64,000 nt of DNA from Puccinia triticina (Eukaryota > Basidiomycota > Pucciniomycetes > Pucciniales > Pucciniaceae). The position numbers and the translations under genes were made by a program. The notes under the pieces are model-generated. The model ran no database searches. It saw only the letters and a program-made list of their open reading frames with translations, and was not told where the DNA came from. Below are positions 54,701 to 64,000 of this stretch, piece after piece. Position 1 is the first letter of the stretch; the number at the start of each line of letters is the position of its first letter. The stretch is taken from the NCBI RefSeq assembly GCF_026914185.1, contig NC_070559.1, positions 4,500,001-4,564,000 of the forward strand, read 5' to 3'.

Positions 54701-55269
54701 AATGTTTCCAAAAAATGATGTTTCAGGCAGGTGAACAAGCAGCTACATGTGTTAAAGAAGCAACTGACTACAACAAAGAACGCTGGGATAAGACCCATAA
54801 AGATCATAACCTTGAAATAGGCGACAGAGTTCTTATCTCAACTGTAAACTTTAACAACCTGGGAGGACCAAGGAAGTTAAAAGATGCTTTTATTGGCCCT
54901 TTTGTTATTAATAGGTTTCATGGAAGAAATGCTGTAGAAGTTATCTTGTCTGAAGAATTTAATCAGAGACACCCTACTTTTCCAATTAGCTTATGTAAAA
55001 AGTACATTGACCCTGATGACAACTCTGTAAGAACTTCTGCAGTACCAGTTGTTCCACCAATTGAAGTGGACCAAAGTTCAAAATTGCCCCTCAAAATTTT
55101 AAAAGAGAAGACTGTAAGGAAGCAGGGAAAAGATTGCAAGTTGTTTTTAGTTAGGTTCAAGAATAGCCAACCAGATGAAGATCTATGGCTAGAACCTGAG
55201 AATATCAGCAACAGCCAAGTCTTGCTTAGGCAATTCAGAGCTTCCAAGAGATCTAAAAATTCCTCTTGA
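48712..55269 (+). CDS. Gag-Pol polyprotein, chromodomain Ty3/gypsy
   Basis: 2185 codons without a stop. Order: disordered N-terminus (1-320); helical/coiled-coil region (about 330-640); Gag capsid-like domain ([20 protein letters not shown], about 700-880); zinc knuckle [14 protein letters not shown] (about 902); aspartic protease [13 protein letters not shown] (about 985). Reverse transcriptase follows, with [12 protein letters not shown] (about 1262) and YIDD (about 1325). RNase H follows, with [15 protein letters not shown] (about 1470). The integrase zinc finger (HDSITAGHF ... CDSCDRCQ, about 1747-1788) precedes the catalytic core, with Asp in [11 protein letters not shown] (about 1817), Asp in IISDRDPKF (about 1878) and Glu in GLAERMIQ (about 1915). 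A C-terminal chromodomain-like segment ends it ([31 protein letters not shown], about 2120-2170). All catalytic residues are present, so it appears potentially active. The ATG at 48712 is in frame with ORF1, separated by one TAA. Confidence 0.93.
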   Translation: MSSNNSSRSRTRSNRPALLEAQDLTGAPRGRHAKKSQPQNPPDAPGTEKSTGRPESSRGDEGRRHDDPVPRGSEESQLDDRSYHQSGTIPNTVRELGHRSGVGGLPIRPEAPDVYEEEGRRTDSDPRSPTYGRVEPDSSSTVVGADDPSDAREVLAPFPSAVQPPTNGNGHSSVDSLAASSAYGQLDSEHKFPPASAPVSTGDGSSTSSPKSCRKFRSEPPQPSVGRKSQGERPEKLQTEPIRPLDPSSSAIEESSTLQLDQRQRAPADLSSNVHTLRDDPPQPYDPSAISSAGISAQSERRIRQSSSTPRGRADAQGLTSGELIPILKNLFTSIEKVVDSNCSLLSKQVNSDVTISLGNLLNRQSDLYEQKFRSLIFSSDNSIATLQQIVRAVPQVEYLYKQSPLVVDTNKTCKDLSSKLDMVIKQTVSITDIKNIRDTLVELNKREDLSKKAFDNLFALVYDKLEDNKNNLNEFVNKLKPLSEQTLLKNSRNNSLDFFPPSNLTAQSSRDKGKNVEKCHSVELPPAVGTSNSHKNPEQICSCHEKISELKFEHELLKEVNDKLDFLVEIGEQPIKDINERIFSMEKKNEERFSTLLDKLEELKTLSTTLVTKSSAPSSNVNVNPNNTSTFSPGQIPQVVPKQQGKENFFNVNQTKTEMDPGRLNELFEIPMTTPHQPQITTRQDISQESSKVILQGLSKMEAWPTFSGEGEYNHVDFIEWIDTIQQDSRIEDIVITSKLKNMFTGVAHAWFSSVRSMVGDKPWSFWKDAINQKYGTPAWRRRLLIIYQKDKFVPGTTPAATWVTRQYKRIMACEPQTNHESLMFKLLTQMEGDVSFAAQNAMKDNQTLTSLINALEDIAEYTNIGKRKPGYMQNGKTYSNPNGSDKNKDNSTKSNTEVKCYSCDKTGHTSRNCPKNSKKVAAIGDEDDTEKPEADSESDSGNQKADPNVLCVIPNTLDYFITPISGSNKIVSMTCRGKTCKVLLDSGAFKSVVGQNYLSKFCPDWEKFVISKSYDKFHSCSDKLNTLGIVKVHLKFGNYVFPTDFIVIENAVVNYFIIGNDYLSHFKISIMNDSGSYFKIGTDNFKHQFVKDKNNVVAMTQSSQEAFTQEVIESSKTNVNLSEIQRKQLFQLLFDNKSAFATIEEPFGAIKGHEVKITLSIDRPYPPVLRKAPYPASPRSREALEEHIQALLKLKVIRKVGANELVDITTPVIIAWHNNKSRLVGDFRALNTYTNPDRYPMPKIMESLSKLHNSKYITCMDVLKGFHQNVIHPDSRQFLRIVCHLGVFEYLRMPFGIKNAPSHFQRMMDSEFANELNQLWLIIYIDDIIVFSDNWDEHLCRLKIVLNKVTKMNMKISLSKCQFGFSELKALGHIVSGLSLGIDKHRVAAVLLKPIPQNLKEMQMFLGFAGYYRLHIKNFGAMASSLYKLCSPSVVFEMTAERVAAYEAIKFALTNAPLLFHPDPKLRFILYVDACMEGIGAALHQIQIIDDKPIEGAICFISRQLKDSEKKYGASQLECLCLVWALDKLYYYLDGCEFDVITDCIALRSLVNMKTPNRHMLRWQISIQEWRGSMTIIHRDGIIHKNADGLSRWALPNNSDNPAYDAEDEETAVPVTSILPFPMRMSECLANWALPNDKNNPAFEEEIIDDTQPIMAVSVSGLASSFWNLIEKSYESNKNTVILLQLLKSKHSDQGLVEKLEGVWKKHFLEERFVLLDGLLYHRREHNSSVVLISDDHKNIILNECHDSITAGHFSKERTINRVQGLAWWPEWRNQVSKYCDSCDRCQKANRSTGKKLGLLQTIEEPKGRWEVINMDFVTALPPAGSESYNAVLVVCDRFSKRARFLPCYKDSSAMDIALIFWNNIVSDVGCPRVIISDRDPKFTSDFWQNLFEILGTKLAFSTAYHPQTDGLAERMIQTLEDMIRRYCAYGVDFKTSDGYTHDWVSLLPALEFAYNSSKHSTTGITPFELERGWIPNMPKDFLLSKTIALHPSSECFQKMMFQAGEQAATCVKEATDYNKERWDKTHKDHNLEIGDRVLISTVNFNNLGGPRKLKDAFIGPFVINRFHGRNAVEVILSEEFNQRHPTFPISLCKKYIDPDDNSVRTSAVPVVPPIEVDQSSKLPLKILKEKTVRKQGKDCKLFLVRFKNSQPDEDLWLEPENISNSQVLLRQFRASKRSKNSS
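48716..49669 (+). CDS. Overlapping open frame, protein-like, in the gag-pol 5' region
   Basis: A 318-codon frame without stop, +1 relative to gag-pol, with its first ATG at 48806. It looks like real protein: [57 protein letters not shown] Pro-rich middle follows, then a basic stretch ([18 protein letters not shown]) and a helical end ([20 protein letters not shown]). Over the same DNA, gag-pol encodes a Ser/Pro/Arg/Asp-rich, likely disordered segment. Removing a candidate 97-nt intron (48650-48746; GTAGTG, branch TTCTAAC, acceptor TACTAG) joins ORF1 to this frame exactly in phase, giving about 529 aa. Codon use here favours C/G third positions, unlike the AT-rich coding after 49675. No known domain. 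Confidence 0.5.
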   Translation, partial: VLTTRLARVLGATAQLFSRPKILPGPLGADMLKNLNPRIHPMLQGLKSQLDGRNLAEETKDDDMMILCLEAAKSLNSTIVHIISPEQFRILYGNWDIEAEWEDYQSGPKHRMYMRKRGEEPTPTPGPQPMEELSPTPLAPSLEPMTPQMQEKSLLHFPPLSSHQPMVTDTPPSTAWPLPQHTANLTQNINSLPPPPQYPQATVPQPPPPRAAESSDQNRRNPPSGGNRRGRGRRNSRQNRSDPWIPPPAQSRNHQPYNSTNARERRRISHQMSIHYEMIRLNRTTQAQYQALESLRNQNAGYDNHHQHPEDEQMLKD

Positions 55270-55294
55270 AGAGTAATTTTTTGGTGGGGGCAAA

Positions 55295-56139
55295 TGTCAG
55301 ACACTGAGACACTAAGTCCATGTGTCTACAATGGATAGTACATGTCTTATAACCTAATGGTTAAAGACTGCTTTAATAATTGCCTCATGTACATGAAGTC
55401 AAGAGTTCAATTCCCTGTCATTACATTAATTATGTACCTTTTATTCATATGTACTATTATTATGTACTTATTAGATATTTCACATTCTTTTGAATATGTA
55501 ATTAACCTTATTTCACACTGATTACATAGTTGTACATACAGAGAGAGATAATCTTATCTCTCTGTATTTATCCTGATTAAGCTCAATTTATGTACAAATG
55601 GGGAGATTACATACCCATTTGTGTAAATCCCCTTCTGAATTCCGTGATCACTCCTCCTTGGAGTTAAGGATCCTTCAGGACCTTGACTCGAAGGAGGGAG
55701 CTGATCCCTGCAATATAAAAAGGGAGGTCTCTCCCCTGTAGAGATTCTCCCACCAAGATTATTGCCATACAAACCCGTGTACCTTACTGAAAATACAGTG
55801 AGTGGGGTTTATACATAATCTACTAACCTTTTCTTCCCTTACAGCCTTATCTTCTCTTCGTGTATCCTTCCCCTAGGTACAGGTGTTATTATCACACCTG
55901 TAACCTAGAAGATAAGTGAGATTACTCCTTATACCGCAACGGCGCTTGGCTGATTTTCGCCGCGTCCCCTTACTTACGTAAAGGGTGCCAGTCCCTCCGC
56001 CTCTCGGCGTCGAGTTGGACTTTCTTCCACTGGCTTTTAGCTATAGTGTGACCCTAAACTTGCTTCCGCTACTTTACCGCCGCGGACCGCAACCAAAAAT
56101 CCCATCAGCACCGAGTCACATAAGAGACCGGCGCTGACA
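55295..56139 (+). repeat. 3' LTR
   Basis: 845 bp, identical to the 5' LTR except for one base (C in GATTTTCGCCGCG, where the 5' LTR has T). Includes the TATA box (55714-55721) and the candidate leader intron (55798-55844). Confidence 0.95.
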
Positions 56140-56420
56140 GCAGGTGTACACACACCAGCTCGCCGAGAGGGATTCCTCTTGGCGAGCACTGGTATACACA
56201 CACCAGCTCGCCAAGAGGGATTCCTCTCGGCGAGCAGGTACATATACATCCACCAGCTCGCTAAGAGGAATGCCTCTTGGCGAGCTGGTGTGTGTATACC
56301 AGTGCTCGCCAAGAGGAATCTCTCTCGGTGAGCAGGTATAAATCCTCTCTCGGCGGCAGGTATACTGATACCAGCTCGCAGAAGCCCGGGAGGGATCCCT
56401 CTCGGCGAGCAGGCACATAT
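56140..56420. repeat. Hairpin array, GCTCGCCGAGAGG family, right half
   Basis: Continuation of the array at 46464-46745 after the retrotransposon: about five degenerate units with arms CTCGCCRAGAGG / CCTCTYGGCGAG. It begins with the duplicated GCAGG. Confidence 0.8.
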
Positions 56421-56588
56421 CTACAAAAAACAACTTGGCGGGTACCGCCGGTACCCGCCAGAAAGACCCGGGTACCGCTGCCGCGGGTGCCAAGTACGGG
56501 TACGGGCATCTGTTTTGGGCCAAAAAAGCAGGCGGTACCCGGACACGCGGCGGGTACCCAGGTACCGATTGCCATCTCCATTTGGAGT

Positions 56589-57443
56589 GCTCAGCTGGCC
56601 ACTCCAATTTCTTTGGAGTGCAAGAACGCGCACTCCAAGTTTTCCTATTTGGTAATTCTTGGTAGTGCATAAAGTGTGACCGTTTTTCTTTGCGACAAAA
56701 GTTGGTTTGGAAACCCAAACGGCCCTTGGACCTAACTTAACACAATTCCCTTGCTTCGGAGGGCCCTGGTACAGCCTGGGCTGGCGTGAAGCGCAAGCCT
56801 CCGAAGGAGGGACTTGTGACTAGAGTCCCCAAACTGAACTGAGAGCTTGAGTCGCCTTGGCAGGGAAGAACTTGCCCATGAAATTGCCCCATCTTCTGGG
56901 AGGAAATACTTTCAGCCAAATGGACCAGCTGGAAGGTTTGATTTTTCTTCATGTTTCTGTGCTAGACAGACAGCCGGGGGTAATTTTTTACTTTTCCTGG
57001 TAAGGAAACAGAGCAAAATGTAGCAAGGTCCTGTGGTCCATGGGAACTACCCATAGCGACAGGACTTGGTAGGTGCCCTTCCTCCTACTGGAAGAAGCAA
57101 GCCTCAGGTGGACTAGGGGATGAAGGCTCACACCTCCTCCCTGCGCCCCCGTCGCAATCACGGCGGTAGCAAATACCGGATTGGTGACGTGTGGCAGCAT
57201 AGCACGGACCAAGGCCTAGCCCCAATGGGGAAGGGCTCTGGTCAGCATATAAGGATGCCGCCTCCGGCCCTCCTCATATCCCCAGCTCCAGCCTTCCCCA
57301 CATTTTCTCAGAGCATTGCATTCCCTGCCACATTTTCATCTTTATTTTTTTGACATTTTTCGAGAAAAACCCACAAAGCAAGTCCTCTCTCATTTAAAAA
57401 TACTTCCCAGTCAATTTAGAACCATCTTCTTTGCACCCTTGAC
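56589..57443. other. No gene; MULE-like terminal sequence
   Basis: CTAACTTAACACAATTCCCT at 56734 resembles the CAAACTTAAC terminal family, with an inverted CCTCCGAAGGAGGGACTTGTG at about 56798. A clean element could not be delimited. Confidence 0.35.
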
Positions 57444-59523
57444 ATGTCCAATAAATTCTCTCAGTTCACCAACCGGATCCGCTCCGCGGCCTCAGGCCTG
57501 AGCCCAAACCCAGCCAAAGAACCTGAACCTACCAGCACCCCAGCCGTAGCCAAAACTAGAGACCCAACCATACACTCCACCCAGTCGGCTGGCTACCAGA
57601 GGCAAGCGGAAGGCCCAAATAACTCCCAAGCACCCGCGGCTGGAAGGGACCAGTTCCCAAGAAAGGCTTCCTTACCAGGAGCGCCGCCAAGATAGGGTTT
57701 CCCCCTGATTCCGAAGACACTGAGTTGTTGGCAGCCACCACAGCACCAAAAGGAAAGGGCCCTGCCCGAAAATCCGCCAAAGGTCCCCCCGAGATCATCT
57801 CCCTGTCAGGTTAACACAGCGGTAATCCTAATCAACACACATCTTAGAGTGGAAACAATCTCCTGACTTTCTATACCACCAGTCCGCATTTATCAGGACC
57901 AAAGGAGAAGAACCTGTTGAAGCTATGATCTGGGGTCAAGGTTGAGACGAAGGGAGGAAAGGCCCAAGGAACAACAAACTCAGAAGGACTCTGAGTGAAA
58001 ACAACAAAAGGGGCCAAGGGAGCCCTCAAAGAGGGAAAAAGGTACTGCTAGCTTGCGTGGCGGAAAAGCGCACACGCTACAGGAGGTTGTATACTGTAGA
58101 GACCTCAGGGAAATGTGCGCAGAAGAGCAGATGAGGTTTATTTCTTCTGTAAAGCAGAGTTTATAAACTATTACAACTGGGGGACAAGTTGTGGGCAGAA
58201 GGTTAACGTGCATATTCATCTGGAGGGAGGAGAAAGGAGTGAAAGATGTGTGACAGGGAGAGAAATGGAAACCTGGGCAGTTGCAGTTTCAACAGAACCC
58301 AATCCTTGGAAATAATGGCACACTGCTGTGGGAAGTCTACAAAGTGGTAGCTTCCAGGCCAACACCAGAGGAGCCGACCAAAACAGTCCCAGCCAAACAT
58401 GCTTGAGATGAGTCTATTGAAATCCTTGGGCAATCCAAGGATTAACCAGACAACCCCCATGAAGATCACGAGGTGATAGTTGTCTTGGAAGGAGACCTAA
58501 AGTTTGGTAAGATCCCTCCTGTACCACCTCCCAAACTCATATTTCAGCGGGATGATACATTAACTGAAAAGTGACCTATGGTAGCCATCAACAAAACAAA
58601 ATTGCACAAAGATGTGGGTTTCACACCCTACTTTGAGAAAAATCTGAAGGATATTTGGGCCCGCGCTCCCCCTCACCATCTTCAACAAGAAGTGGCAGGA
58701 TTGCGCCATCCTCCACTACGCGGAGAAACAGCTAAAAGGGGACAAATCAAGCTCAGAAAGCCGCAACCACTACACCAGACTTCCCTACCCATTGGAGTGG
58801 GTCCAAATATTCTGCAAATGGACCACCAATCACCAGGGCTTCTACACCGCCCTGCAAGATTTCTATCAATTCAGGACCTTTGCGGGATCAGTACTCATCC
58901 ACAAAGGTCACTAAAATTGGATTCTGGCGAGACACGGCTTCATGGCGGAGCTACAATATGACGTGAACGTCAGATCCACCGTATTTGCCCATCAGGTAAT
59001 GGTCAATGGCAATCCCACTGTAGAGGATATCTCAGTCTTCAGGCAGGACATTGCCAAAGAAAATTACTCCAATGCTTGGAACTTTGGGGAGATTGGTATG
59101 ACCAATAACCCATACACCAAAGGAGGACTTTGCGCGGGATGGGACCCACTCACTGGAGTTCCTAATCAGGTCAAAGGCCCAGGTCAGAAGACGGGCTTCA
59201 CCCAAACCACGGACAATAGCAACCAGCCAAACCAGGGTGTCCCAAAATCCAACCAATCCGGCGGCTATAAAAGGAAGAAGCTCAACCCTCTCCACAAGGA
59301 GCAGAGCTCCTCCGCAGGGAGTGGCAGCAACCCACTGAAGGGTCAGGAGACCACACCCTTGTTTACCAATTTTCCAATCAAATATAAAGTCCCTTTTCCA
59401 ATTTCTGAAGGAGAGAATACCTCTCCTATAGGCTGCCCTTGGCCTTTTCAAGTGTCATGTGAGATGAATCTCCCAGAGTGGAAGGAGGCGCTTAGAAATG
59501 CAGGCCTACTCCCCAAGTTTTAA
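57444..59523 (+). pseudogene. Degenerate retroelement Gag-like region
   Basis: Pieces in different frames. First, MSNKFSQFTNRIRSAASGLS (57444), a Pro/Ala-rich N-terminus. Then about 58670-58910, KWQDCAILHYAEKQLKGD and HQGFYTALQDFYQFRTFAGS. Then from 58942, MAELQYDVNVRSTVFAHQVM, DISVFRQDIAKEN, GGLCAGWDPLTGVPNQ. The order resembles Gag-like ORFs of rust retroelements, possibly of the DIRS/tyrosine-recombinase type, but I cannot confirm the class. At least two frameshifts or stops separate the parts, so it is inactive. Confidence 0.45.
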
Positions 59524-60189
59524 GATGTACTTGATGGCTTCAAAAAGGGTTTCCCTCTGCAGGGAACTCCAACATTTTACTCCCCCCAACCATGCATAAG
59601 CCCCATCCTGGATGCCTGATCTGTTCAACCAGGGGTTCTGAACTGCACGCTCCTCAAATGAAGGCACATAAAGGCATTCAAATCTCAAACCAATGGATGC
59701 AAAACCATGAATACCTCTACTCAGGAATACATGGAGTGCACACGACAAAATGAGGTGTGAATGCTGGTGTGAGGGGTGCACAACTTATTTTATGGGGGTG
59801 TATCTATAAGCCCATGCCAATTTATTTTCAATTATTAAATTTGGAATTAGGATTCAACAACATTTGTGTTTAATTTTGATTTAAAGATGTCAGAGTCATT
59901 TTGGAATAATGTATCATATAATACTCCATTTTAAACAGATTAATCTTTGCTGAAACCCAATAAATGATATAAATTGCCAAAAATTTGAAATTAAATTATA
60001 CTTTCATTGAAGAAATTGCATCTTTACAGTTCCAACTGAGTTCCAGTTGATTTCCAGTTGATCAGTTCCAACCAATTTCCACATGAGTTTTAGATGAGTT
60101 CCAGATCATCAGTTCCACATGATTTCCGGAATTGATAATTGTTTCCAAACACTATGTTCACCAAAGGCTGCCAGCACATTTATAGAAAA
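59524..60189. other. AT-rich, short repeats, no gene
   Basis: Includes short tandem GTTCCAGTTGATTTCC-like words at about 60028-60135. No gene frame. Confidence 0.45.
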
Positions 60190-60495
60190 CAATCCATGTG
60201 TGGCACTCCCTGGAGAGTGGGAACAGATCTACCCTGGTGGAAGGTGACGGCATCAACTCCCATATTGAATTGCTGGCAAACTTCTACAAGCACTTGAACT
60301 AACTTTTCACCACAGATAAGCCTCTGACCCTGGACAATGTCCATACAGCGGCCTTACTGAGCTTGATTCCCCCCAACTGGCTTCATTGTGTCTCAGCCCT
60401 CATGAATCAGGAAGGGGTGAAGACGGCAATGATTGTCTCTGCCCTGAAAAATGAAGCCATATGCCGCAAATCTCAAGGCAACACTGAACTCACTC
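60190..60495 (+). pseudogene. Copia Gag fragment
   Basis: The frame reads LVEGDGINSHIELLANFYKH, then DKPLTLDNVHTAALLSLIPP, NWLHCVSALMNQEGV and IVSALKNEAICRK. This matches the UBN2-type copia Gag pattern of (IP)xxW followed by a helical pair. An in-frame stop at about 60299 interrupts it and the downstream part is lost. Confidence 0.5.
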
Positions 60496-60684
60496 TCATA
60501 TTCTCATATCTCTCACCGGTAGTTCATTACTCACCAATTACAGTCACCCCAACATTTACATTTACAATCTTACATATACTTAACAACCTCCATACATAAC
60601 AACCCTTGCAATAACAATAACAACAATTTATTCAGTGTCATCAACAAGCTCATCTTGAACCAACCAATCCTATCACTTCATCAA

Positions 60685-60716
<32 letters not shown>

Positions 60717-60839
60717 ATCTGATAGTATAGAAGGGAAGAGTTTGCACCTCCATCATCCCCTTCTCCATTCAGCAAAAGGTTCTTCAGGAACACTTTTGAG
60801 TCTTACATTGTTGTCCATGACTCTGGATGGCTTGTCTCT

Positions 60840-61045
60840 CCTCAAACTGAAGGTTGATTGTACCCCGGTCCGCCTGGCCAACCATTCAGTCGTGGAAGCA
60901 ACACATCGGGGGCTCACTCAACTCTCCATTGTAGGCAGCAAACCGGTTGAAACCCTTGTTATTCCGGCGCTTCATGAGCCGCTTCTTTCCGTCGCTGGTC
61001 TATGCAATGAGGGGATCACCGTGGTCTTCTGTTATGGTCTGTTCT
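60840..61045 (+). pseudogene. Copia protease-like fragment
   Basis: VRLANHSVVEATHRGLTQLS then LVIPALHEPLLSVAGLCNEG resembles the copia protease block (LADxSxxxAxGxG, then VPxLxxNLLSVxxL). The DSG active-site region upstream is not preserved in this frame. Likely part of the same decayed copia as 60190-60495. Confidence 0.5.
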
Positions 61046-61079
61046 GTGGAGAGGAAGATGGAGTCTAGGGTCTGGGGTT

Positions 61080-61550
61080 CTAAGGGTTCTGGATCCAAGA
61101 TGGTAGATTGCAGGATGAGGAAGAGGCTTGGATCTCCAGGCTCTTGAACCTTGAGCATGGTCCCTGACATGTGCATGTGAATCTGCGCTGTGGAGCCTGT
61201 GCGTGAATCTGCGCTGTGGAGCCTGTGCTACGGCTCATAACAATCCCCAAGGAGTTCCTGGTAGCGGCTTGCAATTGTGTTACTGCCACCGGATTGTTCA
61301 TTTCCACTACTGGCTGGTGGGCCCTCTGTATGGTTTGCATATCTGGTAGAGTTCAAGGATTCTCCGGGGACCTTGGAAGACAACCTTGTCTTGCGGTCGT
61401 CTTGCTCTTTTTGCTCTTGGTTGTCTTGTTTGTGAGGTTTTTGGTGACCGTTTGTTGTGCTGCTTGATCTTCTGCTTCGGGTGTCCCACCCGAGCTCAAT
61501 TGCGCCAACCTCCTTACCTCATCCAAGACTTCTTCAAATTGGTCTGACAT
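61080..61550 (-). pseudogene. Possible retroelement Gag N-terminus
   Basis: On the minus strand, MSDQFEEVLDEVRRLAQLSS then a Lys/Thr-rich stretch (TNKTTKSKKSKTTARQGC), followed in another frame by MQTIQRAHQPVVEMNNP. The first part is typical of short acidic-amphipathic Gag starts. The frame switch suggests decay. A 24-bp tandem duplication (GTGAATCTGCGCTGTGGAGC...) lies at 61177-61228. Confidence 0.35.
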
Positions 61551-62660
61551 AGCGCGCGAAATTTCCTATGGGGTCCTTTGGGTAGAGTTTGGTTAAGGAG
61601 TGAGTTGAGTTCCAACCGGCGATCTCAAACCTAGTTCTTCCGGCTTCGCCTTTCGGTAAATCCTATCTGGGGGTGACGCACCCAAAGCCGGACCTCCCCT
61701 TCTTACATGGCACGCCTAGCGCTTCCCACGCGGAGTGCTAGGAGGTGCGAGTGGAGTAGGTTCATTGGGTGCTGCTCTATGGACATAGCCCACATCTGCT
61801 TTTCTCCTGTAAACACCTATGAAACCAGCGCCATTCTAAAGAGAATATTCATTTCTATCATAATATTCCTCTGGGGTGAGAGGAATGGTGCAGGGAGGTG
61901 GAAATGAGAGGGAATTGAAAAAAGCTCCCAGCCAAATGTGTCAAACTGATACAGCCAAAAAGTGTGGATAATTCACAAGTAATTCTTTCAGAGGGCGCCT
62001 GCGCTTCCCGGGCGCTTTAGGCCTAGCCACTTACCCTCTGAAACAACGGTACTTGTCTTAAGTTAGGAGCACACCAAAACATCAATATATGGGCGGGAAG
62101 GTTAGCCCCATGTTGGCTCCCACGTTAGACCGCAGTTGGGCATGCTCTGTGGTGCAGTTGTATTTAGTGAAGAGTCCCTGGGCACATTGTACTACACCAC
62201 AGTAGCAGTCCAATGTTGGGTCATTTGAAGGCCTGGAGGTTAATCAAAAGTTGTGCTTTTGCATGCAGAGCAACGTTAACACAATGGTTGGCGCATCCTT
62301 AACCAAAATTTTTGTGTTGCCCAACGTTGATTCAATGTTGCCAGCTATGCAGACCAAGTCAAAAGTAGTTGCAACGCTTGGAATCAAACCTTCCAGCTCA
62401 CTGCTGACCTCAAAAGCCCAGAGGTGATCTTGCCCAACTATGCAAGCAACCTTCCTTGATCATATGTGCTGATTTTTCCACAATATCAAGTTTATCCTTA
62501 TTAGATTCCACTATGAATCTCCAACTTATTTAGTTGAGCTTTTGTCAAATTCTTTTTTTCAAAAAAAAAAAAAGAAGAAGACTTTGTGGGGCATTATCAA
62601 AAGCCTGAAAACAACTGACAAAAGGTTTTTTCATGCCATTAAATTTATCTTGTGGCAGAA
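61551..62660. other. No gene seen
   Basis: Contains a 58-nt stem-loop candidate at 61988-62044 (TTCAGAGGG ... CCCTCTGAA) and an A-run at 62562-62574. No supported coding frame. Confidence 0.35.
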
Positions 62661-62679
62661 CATCAACTGGGCCCAAGGG

Positions 62680-62875
62680 TCTCCTCAACGCTCTGCCAAA
62701 TTGTTGAGAGAACAGTGGCCCGGCTCCAGTTCCTTCGACAGATTGGCAGATGTTGAGGGAACTGGTGTGTTCAGAGAAAATCCTGGTTCCGGGCCACCAT
62801 TCCCTCAACGCTTTGGCAGATTGTCGAGAGAACTGGGTCCCAAAACCACCCCAATTTTAGAATAATCTTGGCGTT
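62680..62875. repeat. Short hairpin array, CTCAACGCTNTGNCA family
   Basis: Alternating CTCAACGCTYTGSCA and inverted TGKCAGATKKTSGAG words around GTTCTC/GAGAAC. A fourth unit family with the same layout as the other hairpin arrays, smaller and more decayed. Confidence 0.4.
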
Positions 62876-63129
62876 GAGAGATGGTTCTGACAATGTACCA
62901 GAACCCCCAACGCAAAACCCACGTCTTCTGGGTTGAACAGTTTAAGGCTCAAAAGTGGTAATGAAACCCTTTTGCTGAATTTCAAAGGGTATGATGGAGT
63001 TGCAAGCTCTGCCCTTCTGTTATCAGTCAACAAGACCCAACAATCTCTGCTTGGCAAGTTTTATTAAGTGATAGGTCTGGTCTGTTCCAGATGAAATCTG
63101 TTTGACTGGCAATGTGTAAGTGTTTTAAT

Positions 63130-63520
63130 TACTTTGTTATAAGGGTTGAATTTTTTTATTATGAGGGTTGAATTTCTTTATTATAAGGGTTGAATTTCTG
63201 TTATAAGGGTTTTAGGATTTGAGTGTGGATGAGTTTTGGGTGACTTCTGAGTTCTGGGTGAGGAACTGGGGAGCAGACCACTGGGGTGGAGAGAGCTCCT
63301 TTTATAGGCAAAAGTGGAGCCCCAGAGGGGCTTGTGGGTTAGTGTTTTAGCTAATCTAGACAGCAGTGTGAGGGATTTTATCTGGTGGGAGTAGATACAA
63401 ATGATGTCATGACCCCTCAGGGGTGCATGAATGATGTCAGAATATACAACAAAACATTCTAAACATGCCAGGGGTGCATACATGATGTCAGAATATACAA
63501 AAGAACATTCTAATGCATGC
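63130..63520. repeat. Two small tandem repeats
   Basis: TTATAAGGGTTGAATTTCTT, about 22-24 bp, three to four copies at 63135-63205. A duplicated block of about 56 bp (GGGGTGCATNNATGATGTCA GAATATACAA...) lies at 63419-63512. The rest of 62876-64000 shows no gene. Confidence 0.6.
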
Positions 63521-64000
63521 ATAAGGTGACAGTCGACTGCATGAGCTGTCATATAGAGGTGATTGGTGTATACACAAAGTCTGAGGCTGCACTGCCTGCA
63601 GAAACAGTGTAAATTATGTCATATTATGTATATAAAGGAGTGTATTTAGCTAATATGTAATGAGTGTAGCCTGAAAGGGAGATGTATTCTTTTATCTTGT
63701 GATATGTATAAGTTTACTACTGTGAAACTTGGTTCAAGGCAGGTGACAGCTGGGTTGCTGGGGCTGGCTGTGTGATAGGTGTTTGGTGGGGTCCAAAGAG
63801 GTGTAACTTCTAATCCAGCGGGGTTGTAATGACCATTCCAGTGGTGACTAGGGGTGAAATTGGCCTTGGAGTCCATTTCTGGGGTCCATTTGGCGGTATC
63901 GTGAGGCCTAGTATGAGTACTTATGTATATTAGAAAGAAATCTTGATTTTTCACATTTCTGTGTACCACAACAGATGTTTTCCTCCCTCAAGCGTCCAGT

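Larger units (their letters stand above)
46746..56139 (+). mobile_element. Full-length chromodomain Ty3/gypsy retrotransposon, very recent insertion
   Basis: 9394 bp with 845-bp LTRs (46746-47590, 55295-56139) and target duplication GCAGG (46741-46745, 56140-56144). It has a primer-binding site, a purine tract (GGTGGGGGCAAA, about 55284-55294), ORF1, an overlapping frame, and one uninterrupted gag-pol frame. The LTRs differ by one base that I can find (T at about 47408, C at the matching site near 55957), indicating very recent integration. It sits inside the hairpin array of the hAT element. Confidence 0.95.
46214..56580. mobile_element. Non-autonomous hAT element interrupted by a Ty3/gypsy insertion
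   Basis: Ends TAGAGATGGCAAACGG and the inverted partner CGATTGCCATCTCCA are flanked by an identical 8-bp TTTGGAGT (46206-46213 and 56581-56588). Without the retrotransposon and one GCAGG, the element is about 968 bp. It consists of arms full of GGGTACC/GGTACCCG words (46224-46370 and 56430-56570) and a hairpin-array core (46464-46745 and 56140-56420). No gene of its own. Confidence 0.88.

Noticed and set aside
61988..62044. Possible tRNA or structured RNA
   Set aside because: Outer stem is present but no T-loop or anticodon arm could be drawn; no pol III box B.

Overview
The window is eukaryotic and fungal. Host genes are split by short spliceosomal introns (about 59-170 nt, GT-AG with CTAAC/CTGAC-type branch sites). 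Host genes are greatly outnumbered by Ty3/gypsy, Ty1/copia, LINE, hAT, Mutator-like (MULE) and PIF/Harbinger sequence. Two genes encode proteins with N-terminal signal peptides and no recognisable domain. Together this suggests a repeat-rich rust fungus (Pucciniales). The species is inference; no rRNA, mitochondrial or tRNA gene was seen.

Layout. 1-7.5 kb: decayed retroelements (Ty3 integrase + LTR + primer-binding site, a palindromic MITE, a LINE 3' end, copia and hAT pseudogenes). 7.9-13.0 kb: two intact convergent host genes, a DUF1769-type protein (11 exons) and an ACC-synthase-like aminotransferase (14 exons). 13.5-19.4 kb: a hAT transposon with 8-bp target duplication and a damaged transposase, next to a five-exon MULE transposase gene with an intact reading frame. 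20.4-31.4 kb: solo LTRs, a copia fragment, MITEs, and a three-layer nest of DNA transposons. 31.9-35.6 kb: a gene island with a small membrane protein and a BCP1/BCCIP homologue sharing a divergent promoter, then an alpha/beta-hydrolase-like protein whose nucleophile position is alanine. 35.8-39.4 kb: a complete PIF/Harbinger transposon with two genes, a Myb/SANT-like protein and a DDE transposase. 39.8-45.5 kb: two predicted secreted proteins (512 aa, and 221 aa Cys-rich) flanking a truncated Ty3 reverse transcriptase. 46.2-56.6 kb: a non-autonomous hAT element built of hairpin arrays, split by a full-length, very recent chromodomain Ty3/gypsy retrotransposon. Its 845-bp LTRs differ at one base and its target duplication is GCAGG. 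56.6-64 kb: retroelement debris and short repeats.

The most unusual object is the Ty3/gypsy element at 46746-56139. It appears to carry introns in its own leader. One creates its only ORF1 start codon by joining A to TG. Another would join ORF1 to a second long open frame that overlaps the start of the gag-pol polyprotein. A single TAA followed by CTA separates ORF1 from gag-pol in the same frame. The second unexplained theme is the repeated occurrence of short-palindrome hairpin arrays inside hAT-like elements.

All exon models were built by eye from splice consensus, frame continuity and protein-family resemblance. Each host model given closes in frame, but none has transcript support here.
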